In this document: positions 1 to 4,633 of the stretch, in pieces | Position numbering within the stretch: position 1 is the stretch's first letter | How the letters are laid out: the number at the start of each line of letters is the position of its first letter | NCBI GenBank assembly: GCA_964449305.1 | Contig: CAYUYM010000149.1 | Location: 1 to 8,567 of the forward strand | DNA length: 8,567 bases | From: CAYUYM01 sp964449305 | Lineage (GTDB): Bacteria > Bacteroidota > Ignavibacteria > SZUA-365 > CAYQST01 | Reading direction: 5' to 3' | Position numbers and translations under genes: made by a program | Notes under the pieces: model-generated | Seen by the model: only the letters and a program-made list of their open reading frames with translations | The model's database searches: none | What the model was told of the DNA's origin: nothing

Positions 1-74
1 ACCCGAAAAAGTGGCATACTTTGAAACTCGTACCATTCATCTCACGGATTCAGGAATACGTAAGTCGTGTGTTT

Positions 75-96
75 TCAACAGCAAGGGGACTGTTGA
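75..96 (-). terminator. Possible hairpin terminator downstream of the minus-strand fragment
   Basis: A perfect 7-bp inverted repeat (TCAACAG / CTGTTGA) encloses an 8-base loop. It lies 22 bases past the stop codon (119-121) of the minus-strand winged-helix-like fragment, where a terminator would sit. No T-run follows on the minus strand, so it may be an incidental or Rho-type 3' hairpin. Bases 1-74 show nothing else recognisable. Confidence 0.25.
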
Positions 97-118
97 GACG
101 AAGCTATTGACGGTTGTA

Positions 119-287
119 TTAACCACGGATCCGGGATACGGCTTGTTTGGTCCATAAATATCGTGTCCACTTCCGTTCGCCTTTTTTGCCGATCTCATTG
201 GATTCCACAAGTTTTGCCAACTCACTTCTGAGATTACGCCGTGGTATCTCCTTCCCGATTCGGCCGTGGATCTCACTTCGTCGCAGG
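119..287 (-). pseudogene. C-terminal fragment of a winged-helix-like protein, 5' end missing
   Basis: About 54 codons on the minus strand from roughly 283 to the TAA at 119 read like the end of a winged-helix DNA-binding domain. A helix-rich stretch (RNLRSELAKLVES) is followed by NEIGKKGERKWTRYLW, which resembles the recognition helix and wing in regulators and in C-terminal domains of Fic-type proteins (basic residues, then a T-R-Y strand). Upstream of about 287 the frame stays open but only as the antisense of the DUF3892 gene, so the N-terminal part of this gene is absent. No start codon with a ribosome site is visible. The family is inferred by eye; the truncation depends on this reading frame being the real one. 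Confidence 0.4.
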
Positions 288-563
288 CAAATCACGTGCA
301 TCAAAAAGGATGACCGGTACAATCCGCATGAGCGCATCCTGTCGGTTGGTGGGTATATCGTCGGGGTGGGCAGGTGGAACAAACCAGTCGAAACAATCAT
401 CAACGAGATCGAGATGGGGCTTGTTGAGTATTGGGTCGCGCCCATTGGTGGCGGGCCGTCCGTATGGGTGATGGTCGCCACCCACAGTGGACGGAAATAC
501 ATCAAGACGACATCCGATGGATACGAACCGAACAATTTGCTCAGCCTCCGTGAATGCCCGTAG
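147..563 (+). CDS. DUF3892 domain protein, start uncertain
   Basis: The recognisable part is residues coded by 288-563, beginning ITCIKKDDRYNPHERI and ending in the family-typical NNLLSLRECP just before the TAG. It also has the central ATHSGRKYIKT strand. This matches the whole of the short DUF3892 domain (about 80-90 residues, function unknown, common in phage and accessory DNA). The open frame extends left to a TTG at 147, but those upstream codons look like antisense of the winged-helix-like fragment. There is no in-frame ATG or GTG and no Shine-Dalgarno site between 147 and 288. The real start has therefore probably been lost or is non-canonical. The 3' end overlaps the convergent gene at 541-750 by 23 bases. 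The domain call is fairly secure; whether the gene is expressed is not. Confidence 0.6.
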   Translation: MVHKYRVHFRSPFLPISLDSTSFANSLLRLRRGISFPIRPWISLRRRQITCIKKDDRYNPHERILSVGGYIVGVGRWNKPVETIINEIEMGLVEYWVAPIGGGPSVWVMVATHSGRKYIKTTSDGYEPNNLLSLRECP

Positions 564-750
564 AGCTGACCGGCAGTTCACCCATGATGGCGACGGACGG
601 GGCGACCCACATCGCCCCGTCCAACACCCACCGGAGCGCCTGCCGAGCGCAATACAGGGACAACTTCTGTTGCTGCGTCGCTGAACCCGACTGCATCAAC
701 TCCTCGATGCGGCCAATCTCAGCCTGTATTTCCGTTGCTCCATCCATCAC
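541..750 (-). CDS. Small hypothetical protein, phage-accessory type
   Basis: This encodes 69 residues from a GTG at 750 (68 from the ATG at 747). A strong AGGAG site at minus-strand positions 760-756 lies 5 bases before the GTG and 8 before the ATG, so either start is served. The N-terminal half (about residues 5-45) is predicted helical, with a regular leucine/isoleucine pattern (EIQAEIGRIEELM) and then a conserved-looking ARQALRWVLDG stretch. The rest is short and glycine/serine rich. No catalytic motif, signal peptide or membrane span is seen. The style is that of small phage or mobile-element proteins, but I cannot name a family. It diverges from the exported protein at 831 across 80 bases, and its 3' end overlaps the DUF3892 gene. 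Confidence 0.6.
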   Translation of the reverse strand: MMDGATEIQAEIGRIEELMQSGSATQQQKLSLYCARQALRWVLDGAMWVAPSVAIMGELPVSSTGIHGG

Positions 751-830
751 ATCCTCTCCTTTGCCATTGTTGGAACAAATCCCACGTGTTTGTGGTATCT
801 TGTGTGTATACTTGTCAACAGGAGCTCTCC

Positions 831-1376
831 ATGAAGACGCTCATCATTCTCGCCACGCTCATTGTGCTCCCCCTTGTTGCATCCTCCCAGGCGGTGTACA
901 AGGATGGCGTGTCCACCGGAAAGAGATATGCGGTGGAAGTGTTCAACTGGGGTGAACAGATCCGCGATACTCTGTACATTGGTATTGAGCACCCCGGCAA
1001 CAGCGGCGTCACCGGACTCTCCTGCGCATTCAGCATTCGGAAGCTCGGGAGGGGGGACATCCGCAGGGAACTCGGGACACGTCTGATTCCTGGCAGAAAC
1101 GGGAAACCCGAGAAGCCGGACGGCCTGAGGTGCAATCCCGCGAAGCTCGACATCCGTCTTCTGGACTCCGCGGACAGGGTGACGTCCTGCATCCTCGGTG
1201 TGCGATACGGGCGCATCTGGGATATGTCCGCTGAGTGGACATCCCACGTCAGACTTGGATTCAGCGAGGACTGCGCCGGCTGCGCCTACGAGAAACTCGC
1301 CACCAGGGGCTGCCATGTCGAACTGTACATCAATGGCGAGATTCACACCATCCCGGTCATCATTGGGCACCATTGA
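831..1376 (+). CDS. Exported six-cysteine hypothetical protein
   Basis: This encodes 181 residues. The ATG at 831 is chosen because AGGAG (820-824) lies 6 bases upstream and the N-terminus is a classic Sec signal peptide: MK, then a hydrophobic core (LIILATLIVLPLV) and a small-residue cleavage region around SSQA (residues 18-21). The open frame extends further upstream to 735 but lacks any start signal there. The mature part (about 160 residues) looks beta-rich and has exactly six cysteines (65, 101, 120, 148, 151, 161), including a C-A-G-C pair, so up to three disulfides outside the cytoplasm are possible. No known family is recognised. It is an orphan between two minus-strand genes and converges on the HExxH gene with a 13-base gap. 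Confidence 0.75.
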   Translation: MKTLIILATLIVLPLVASSQAVYKDGVSTGKRYAVEVFNWGEQIRDTLYIGIEHPGNSGVTGLSCAFSIRKLGRGDIRRELGTRLIPGRNGKPEKPDGLRCNPAKLDIRLLDSADRVTSCILGVRYGRIWDMSAEWTSHVRLGFSEDCAGCAYEKLATRGCHVELYINGEIHTIPVIIGHH

Positions 1377-1389
1377 CGGCCTACCTGTC

Positions 1390-2646
1390 TCACGCAAAGC
1401 CATTTCCACCTCCTCCGCGTTGCGGCATTCCGGACTGCACGATCTTCGTGAAGAAACTCCGCAGGAATCTCCTCCCGGCATCGGTGTTGAGGAACTCAAG
1501 CGCCCGCCCCCCTCTCCCCGGGGAAATCGGGTTCTCCCTCCCTTCATTCCCCTTTTGAAGCCGTGTTTCAGGATTGTTGACCAACTCAAGGAACCTCCCG
1601 ACGCGCGTGTCGATGTCATCGCCGCCATCCCATGTCAGGGGGTGCGCGTCCTTCGGCCATTTGTTCTTCAGCGCCGCCTGGATGAAATCCGCATCCTGAT
1701 ACATGCGATTGTTGTACTGGGCGATTGACTGCCGAAGCCAGGCAGCCAGCTCATCCTCGGTGGCCCTTTTCGGATTGTCATAGAAAAACTTGCCCTTGCT
1801 GTCCGGTTCAGACAACACGGGCGTTCTCTCCCTGCTGTCGTTCGACAGGAAGGGGAGGCCGAGCAGACGGTTCATCTCGTGGACATTCTCATGGACAGCG
1901 CCATAACCGATATCGTTCAGATGCTCAGGATCCGAGTCGGGGAAACGCAGCCGTGTCACCGCTTGACTCATATGGCCCGGGTTGAATGCGTATGACTTTG
2001 TCCTCGGATCATATCGACCAAGGTCGCTGGTCCGCGCCTGGTACGCCTCGAGGTTCAACGCCGGATTGTTCGCCACCCTGCTCCTCCCTGTCAGATAGAG
2101 CTGCCGCGCCACGGGGTCGAAATCCGGGTGTGAGAGGATCCTGTCGATCATCGCGGCGTCCGGATGGGCGATGCGCGCAATGTCCATCATGGGCACCTCG
2201 GCAACCCTGAAAACGCCCAACTGGTTCGCCCCCTTCACGTCCTTCTGGAGTGGCGCAACCTTCCTGACGAATTCAGCAACGGCGGGGTTGTTTTCAGACA
2301 CCGGTGAACGCGCCTGATAGGGTTCCTTCCGCTCACCAGCCGCCTCGGGCGTCATCGTGTACGGCTTGGCTTCGTCAAGCCTCTTCTGGAGAAGTCCAAG
2401 GTTGTACTCGTCCTGCCGTGGCAACTCCATGTATCTCTGCCGGACCTTCTCATTCTCGGACATCATCATGTCCCTGAGCTTCCTGATCTGGAAGGCTGTC
2501 TGCTGATACGGTCCGAGGTATGAAGGCATCCGTTTGAAGACGCCCTTGGGGTCCTTCTTCGGAGGGTCGCCCTTTGCCGGATCCTCCTGTGTGCTCGTCG
2601 GGAGCAGCGCCAGAAGCCCATCACCGAGATTGAATCGTGTTGCCAT
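1390..2646 (-). CDS. Phage-like protein with HExxH zinc-peptidase-type motif
   Basis: This encodes 418 residues. The ATG at 2646 follows GGGGAGG with about 5 bases of spacing. The N-terminal 120 residues are polar and proline/lysine rich. The middle holds GYGAVHENVHEMNRLLG, where residues 252-256 are H-E-N-V-H, the HExxH motif of zincin metallopeptidases (two zinc-binding histidines and a catalytic glutamate). A possible third ligand of the ExxA type occurs at E299-L-A-A302 inside TEDELAAWL, at a spacing seen in gluzincin-like enzymes. The C-terminus is glycine rich. There is no signal peptide, so it would act in the cytoplasm or be carried by a phage-like particle. The overall style (a long, low-complexity N-terminus and many charged helices) resembles large structural or polyvalent phage proteins. 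The motif is seen; peptidase activity is inferred. Confidence 0.72.
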   Translation of the reverse strand: MATRFNLGDGLLALLPTSTQEDPAKGDPPKKDPKGVFKRMPSYLGPYQQTAFQIRKLRDMMMSENEKVRQRYMELPRQDEYNLGLLQKRLDEAKPYTMTPEAAGERKEPYQARSPVSENNPAVAEFVRKVAPLQKDVKGANQLGVFRVAEVPMMDIARIAHPDAAMIDRILSHPDFDPVARQLYLTGRSRVANNPALNLEAYQARTSDLGRYDPRTKSYAFNPGHMSQAVTRLRFPDSDPEHLNDIGYGAVHENVHEMNRLLGLPFLSNDSRERTPVLSEPDSKGKFFYDNPKRATEDELAAWLRQSIAQYNNRMYQDADFIQAALKNKWPKDAHPLTWDGGDDIDTRVGRFLELVNNPETRLQKGNEGRENPISPGRGGRALEFLNTDAGRRFLRSFFTKIVQSGMPQRGGGGNGFA

Positions 2647-2710
2647 CTACACCTCCCCGGGAACAATTGAAGCCGGTCCAGCGATACAACCTGAATCACA
2701 GGAGGACGTC

Positions 2711-2896
2711 ATGGCACCACGGAGGATCAAACCATCCACGAAATTGCTGCTCATCGTCATCATCGCGGTGGAGCTCGCCCTTCTGGCGCTCGCCCTGTTG
2801 GACATCCGCAGGGACGTGATATACGATGAACTCATCATGCCAGAGCGCCCTCCCGCCGCCCCTGTGGCGCAGCTTCCGCAAAGTTCCGGTAGATGA
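2711..2896 (+). CDS. Small single-span membrane protein
   Basis: This encodes 61 residues. The ATG at 2711 is preceded by AGGAGG (2700-2705) with 5 bases of spacing, a near-ideal ribosome site. The frame is open further left, but that part is antisense of the neighbouring gene. A basic N-terminus (MAPRRIKPSTK) leads into one hydrophobic span at about residues 12-30 (LLLIVIIAVELALLALALL). A short charged segment and a proline/alanine-rich tail follow. By the positive-inside rule the N-terminus should face the cytoplasm. The size would suit a phage holin or spanin-like component or a small toxin, but nothing beyond topology supports those. It diverges from the HExxH gene (64 bases between starts) and its 3' end overlaps the minus-strand gene at 2835 by 62 bases. 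Confidence 0.6.
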   Translation: MAPRRIKPSTKLLLIVIIAVELALLALALLDIRRDVIYDELIMPERPPAAPVAQLPQSSGR

Positions 2897-3177
2897 GCTT
2901 GAGGATGCGCCGGCCCTTGGGTGACGCATTCAGAAGGTGGAACAGCCCACTCTTGCCATGTGCATGATTCAACCCCTTTTCGCTGCGCACCCGCTTCTCG
3001 GCCGCCTTCATTGCTTCGGGGGTCTTCGCGGTGGCCGTGGCGGTCAGCGCATCCGACAATCGGTCAAGGTTGAAGATGTTGCCGCCGATTCTGTCCAGTT
3101 GCCCGCGCAGCCAGGCGTCCGCTGTCGGGGAGTCGTTGAACGCATTCTGCCGGAATTCCGGATCCTCAGCGGGGCAT
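2835..3177 (-). pseudogene. Phage-like hypothetical gene, frameshifted just after its start
   Basis: An AAGGAG site (minus strand, 3188-3183) stands 5 bases before an ATG at 3177, but that frame stops after three codons (M-P-R-stop). A run of four C at 3174-3171 follows the ATG. With three C the frame would read MPAEDPEFRQNAFNDSPTAD and continue without a stop for 113 residues to the TGA at 2835. The product is polar and helical, with a basic C-terminal half (KGRRILKLIYRNF), no membrane span and no motif I recognise. The window sequence therefore has one extra base in a homopolymer: a real inactivating frameshift, a slippage site or a sequencing error. The only in-frame start downstream is a TTG at 3059 without a ribosome site. 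The family is unknown. Confidence 0.6.
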
Positions 3178-3190
3178 CCTTTCTCCTTCC

Positions 3191-3203
3191 GACGATGATC
3201 GTC
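3191..3203. promoter_or_regulatory. Operator-like palindrome upstream of the frameshifted gene
   Basis: GACGAT-G-ATCGTC is a perfect 6-bp inverted repeat with a one-base centre. It sits three bases upstream of the ribosome site of the minus-strand gene starting at 3177. Its position suits a repressor operator or a short leader hairpin. No cognate regulator is visible in the window. Confidence 0.3.
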
Positions 3204-3263
3204 AATATCGTCAGAGGAATCGGCGAAGGGGTGAATCTTCTGTTACCGTATCACCTGAAAGAG

Positions 3264-3275
3264 GCCAAATTTGGC
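3264..3275. repeat. 12-bp perfect palindrome GCCAAATTTGGC
   Basis: This perfect twofold-symmetric site lies in the gap between the frameshifted gene and the tRNA. On the plus strand it is flanked by A-rich and TTTT sequence, so it could be a weak terminator or a dimeric regulator's binding site. Symmetry is the only evidence. Confidence 0.3.
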
Positions 3276-3282
3276 TTTTCGT

Positions 3283-3341
3283 AAACACCCGTTGACGCAT
3301 TCGGATTTCGATCCGGCCACACCTTGCGTTGACAGGTGTTT
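3283..3341 (+). ncRNA. Candidate structured RNA: long imperfect stem-loop
   Basis: The arms 3283-3299 and 3325-3341 pair over 17 positions. In plus-strand RNA there are 14 Watson-Crick pairs, two G-U wobbles and one C-A mismatch. In minus-strand RNA the same two wobble positions become mismatches, so structure favours plus-strand transcription. The apical part holds a second hairpin, CGGAT-UUCG-AUCCG (3302-3315), closed by a UUCG loop. It may be a small RNA, a plus-strand terminator (the 3' side continues TTTCTGTTT), or a recombination or transposon-end hairpin. There is no match to a known class. Confidence 0.3.
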
Positions 3342-3384
3342 CTGTTTCATCTTGGCGCAAGCATAAGTGCAGGTTTTTTCCGTC

Positions 3385-3409
3385 AAAAACGCAAGTGATT
3401 TCCTGCGTT
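3385..3409 (-). terminator. Possible intrinsic terminator on the minus strand
   Basis: On the minus strand AACGCA and TGCGTT pair around a 10-base loop. The second arm runs into a T5 tract (plus-strand A5 at 3385-3389). It lies 67 bases past the tRNA 3' end and could be a back-up to the hairpin at 3444-3474. The stem is short. Confidence 0.35.
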
Positions 3410-3443
3410 CTTCCGCCACCACGGCATCGCCCCATGGAACGGG

Positions 3444-3474
3444 AAATGCCGCAACCTTCATGATTGCGGCATTT
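3444..3474 (-). terminator. Hairpin terminator directly after tRNA-Ser
   Basis: A perfect 11-bp inverted repeat (AAATGCCGCAA / TTGCGGCATTT) with a 9-base loop begins one base after the mature tRNA 3' end. On the minus strand the stem is GC-rich at its core and ends in ATTT before CCCG, so the U-tract is short. Its position makes it the likely end of the ribosomal-protein/tRNA transcript. It may also guide 3' trimming of the tRNA. Confidence 0.6.
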
Positions 3475-3475
3475 G

Positions 3476-3565
3476 CGGAGAGAGAGAGATTCGAACTCTC
3501 GGTAGCGTTTGACACACTACGACGGTTTAGCAAACCGTTGGTTTCAGCCACTCACCCATCTCTCC
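3476..3565 (-). tRNA. tRNA-Ser (anticodon GCU)
   Basis: The 90-base gene folds as a class II tRNA. The acceptor stem is GGAGAGA/TCTCTCC and the D arm contains GGGTGAGTGGCTGAAACC. The anticodon stem ACGGT/ACCGT carries loop TTGCTAA (anticodon GCT, reading AGC/AGU). The long variable arm is typical of serine tRNAs, the T arm is GAGAG-TTCGAAT-CTCTC, and the discriminator base is G. The 3' CCA is not encoded (the next bases are CA). It lies 45 bases downstream of rpmB on the same strand, so it is probably co-transcribed and cut out, with a terminator hairpin directly after it. Confidence 0.95.
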
Positions 3566-3579
3566 GTCCGGGCTCGTTC

Positions 3580-3599
3580 CTGAAATCCTGGGACTTCAG
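3580..3599 (-). other. Intergenic hairpin between rpmB and tRNA-Ser
   Basis: In minus-strand RNA CUGAAGUC pairs with GAUUUCAG over 8 bp, including one G-U wobble, around a 4-base CCAG loop. In plus-strand RNA the wobble position becomes an A-C mismatch, which favours the operon strand. No U-run follows. A processing signal between mRNA and tRNA, or an attenuator for the tRNA, would fit. Confidence 0.4.
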
Positions 3600-3610
3600 A
3601 GCATTGCGGT

Positions 3611-3835
3611 CTAGAGCAGGCCCGCCTTCTGCAGCGTGGCGCGGGCGCCGTTCTTGTTGATCGTGCGGAGGGCGCGCGCCGAGATGCGCACCGTCACCCA
3701 ACGCTTCTCCTCGGGAATGTAGATCCGCTTCTTCTGGAGATTCGGATACTGCCGACGCTTCACGCGGTTGTTCGCGTGGGACACATGGTTGCCCGTCAGG
3801 GGCTTCTTTCCGGTGATCATGCAGACTCTGGACAT
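3611..3835 (-). CDS. rpmB: 50S ribosomal protein bL28
   Basis: This encodes 74 residues and is full length for the family. It begins MSRVCMITGKKPLTGNHVSH and continues through the family-typical NNRVKRRQYPNL basic stretch, the RIYIPEEKRWVTVRISARALR strands and the helical C-terminus (INKNGARATLQKAGLL). It is close in pattern to the E. coli-type protein. bL28 is a basic large-subunit protein that binds 23S rRNA. The ATG is preceded by AAAGGAGG with 4 bases of spacing, the strongest ribosome site in the operon, and this site overlaps the rpsR stop codon. It is the last protein gene before tRNA-Ser, separated by an 8-bp hairpin. Confidence 0.95.
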   Translation of the reverse strand: MSRVCMITGKKPLTGNHVSHANNRVKRRQYPNLQKKRIYIPEEKRWVTVRISARALRTINKNGARATLQKAGLL

Positions 3836-3845
3836 GGTGCCTCCT

Positions 3846-4109
3846 TTACTTCAATCCCTCACCCACGTATGGGAGGAATGCCATGAAACGCGCCCGCTTG
3901 ATCGCTTCAACGACCCGGCGCTGGTTCTTTGCGCTCAATCCCGTCAACCGACGCGGCAGAATCTTGCCCTGGTCGTTCGTGAAGCGCTCAAGAACCTTGC
4001 TCAATTTATAGTCGAGATAGATGACGTCCTTTCCCTTGAAAGGATCCTGCCGGCGCTTGAGCTGCTGGGACGGGCGGCGGCGCATCGGTTTCTTGTTGCC
4101 CATTCTCAT
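3846..4109 (-). CDS. rpsR: 30S ribosomal protein bS18
   Basis: This encodes 87 residues. It shows the bS18 core: DPFKGKDVIYLDYKLSKVLE, then RFTNDQGKILPRRLTGLSAK and a helical NQRRVVEAIKRARFMAFLPY, after a basic N-terminal tail. bS18 sits in the small-subunit platform and usually pairs with bS6. The start at 4109 overlaps the rpmE stop as ATGA, so translation is probably coupled. A second ATG at 4103 is possible, but the GGAG 11 bases upstream fits the first better. rpsR usually lies with rpsF, ssb and rplI; here it sits between bL31 and bL28. Confidence 0.95.
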   Translation of the reverse strand: MRMGNKKPMRRRPSQQLKRRQDPFKGKDVIYLDYKLSKVLERFTNDQGKILPRRLTGLSAKNQRRVVEAIKRARFMAFLPYVGEGLK

Positions 4110-4339
4110 TGTGCGGTCTTCTCCTTGTTCCTTGACTCGGCAAAGCTGGCGTAACGCCGGTTGAACTTCTCAACGCGTCCCGCCGAATCGATGATCTTCT
4201 GCTTGCCCGTGAAAAACGGATGACATTCCGAACAGAGTTCGATCTTCAGCTGCTGCTTCGTCGACCGTGTCTGGAAGGTGGCTCCGCAACTGCACATCAC
4301 TGTGCATGTATGGTAGCGGGGATGAAGGTTTTCTTTCAT
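4106..4339 (-). CDS. rpmE: 50S ribosomal protein bL31, zinc-binding type
   Basis: This encodes 77 residues and starts MKENLHPRYHTCTVMCSCGA. The four zinc-ligand cysteines of the C+ form are present: C16-S-C18 and C36-S-E-C39. They are followed by the family hallmark HPFFTGKQK and a C-terminal FNRRYASF. bL31 bridges the large and small subunits. Because the ligands are intact, this is the zinc-containing paralogue and not the zinc-starvation form. The start lies 11 bases past the stop of the upstream 56-residue gene, and its 3' end overlaps the rpsR start by 4 bases. No zinc-uptake-regulator (Zur) site is recognisable by eye. Confidence 0.95.
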   Translation of the reverse strand: MKENLHPRYHTCTVMCSCGATFQTRSTKQQLKIELCSECHPFFTGKQKIIDSAGRVEKFNRRYASFAESRNKEKTAQ

Positions 4340-4350
4340 GGTCTCTGCCC

Positions 4351-4521
4351 TTAAAACTTGAGTGCGTCCAGTTCGGCCGCCGACTTCACACGCACCATGC
4401 GCTGACGGAATTTCCAGGACTGCGTCGCATCGTCAAACACGGCGTACACGCATTTGACGCTTTGCTCCTCGCTCTTTAACTTCGACTTCGATTTGTCGGC
4501 AAACGATTGTGTCTTGGCCAC
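4351..4521 (-). CDS. DUF4295-like small basic protein (possible bL38-type ribosomal protein)
   Basis: This encodes 56 residues from a GTG at 4521, with AGGAG 7 bases upstream and a TAA at 4351. It begins MAKTQSFADKSKSKLKSEEQ, a lysine/serine-rich tail, and continues with a small beta-type core (SVKCVYAVFDDATQSWKFRQ) and RMVRVKSAAELDALKF. The layout (MAK start, V-K-V strand, a turn, then a Y/W-x-F strand and an acidic/hydrophobic end) resembles DUF4295. That family lies beside rpmB/rpmG in Bacteroidota and, as I recall, has been described there as ribosomal protein bL38. It is first in this operon, 11 bases ahead of rpmE, which supports a ribosomal role. Family membership is inferred by eye. 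The GTG start and short length make it easy to miss. Confidence 0.65.
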   Translation of the reverse strand: MAKTQSFADKSKSKLKSEEQSVKCVYAVFDDATQSWKFRQRMVRVKSAAELDALKF

Positions 4522-4633
4522 GACTGATCTCCTGTTATTGTCTCATCTGCCTTTTGGAGCGTGTCGATTACTTCAAAAGGAACAACAAGGTAATAAAGCT
4601 TTGCAAAAGAATCAACTGGAAAATTTCGTCTCG
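4522..4633. promoter_or_regulatory. Divergent intergenic region between the ribosomal operon and the membrane/TPR gene
   Basis: These 112 bases separate the starts of two oppositely transcribed units, so promoters for both should lie here. The stretch is markedly more AT-rich than either neighbour. On the minus strand TTGATT (around 4616-4611) and TATTAC-like sequence occur, but with poor spacing, and no pair close to a sigma-70 consensus was found. The regulatory role is inferred from the layout. Confidence 0.4.

Noticed and set aside
805..818. TATACT on the plus strand and TTGACA on the minus strand as promoter elements
   Set aside because: TATACT lies too close to the ribosome site to leave room for a leader and has no -35 at proper spacing. 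TTGACA has no -10-like sequence 16-18 bases downstream.
747..1628. Long minus-strand frame of 293 codons
   Set aside because: It is antisense of the exported protein gene, which has a signal peptide and a ribosome site; this frame has neither.
2835..3242. Reading the minus-strand gene from an unstarted frame opening at 3242
   Set aside because: There is no start codon or ribosome site in that stretch. The part before 3177 includes the ribosome site of the ATG at 3177 read as codons, so a frameshift at 3171-3174 explains it better.
3283..3341. Integron attC site
   Set aside because: The arms are paired, but the core-site pattern (GTTRRRY with its inverse) is not met and no integron integrase is present.
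3476..3500. tRNA 3' end as a duplicated attachment site
   Set aside because: No second copy of this segment was found by eye in the window, so an att pair cannot be claimed.
3243..3551. Minus-strand frame of 102 codons beginning MAETNGLLNRRSVSN
   Set aside because: It is the tRNA-Ser gene and its terminator hairpin read as protein.
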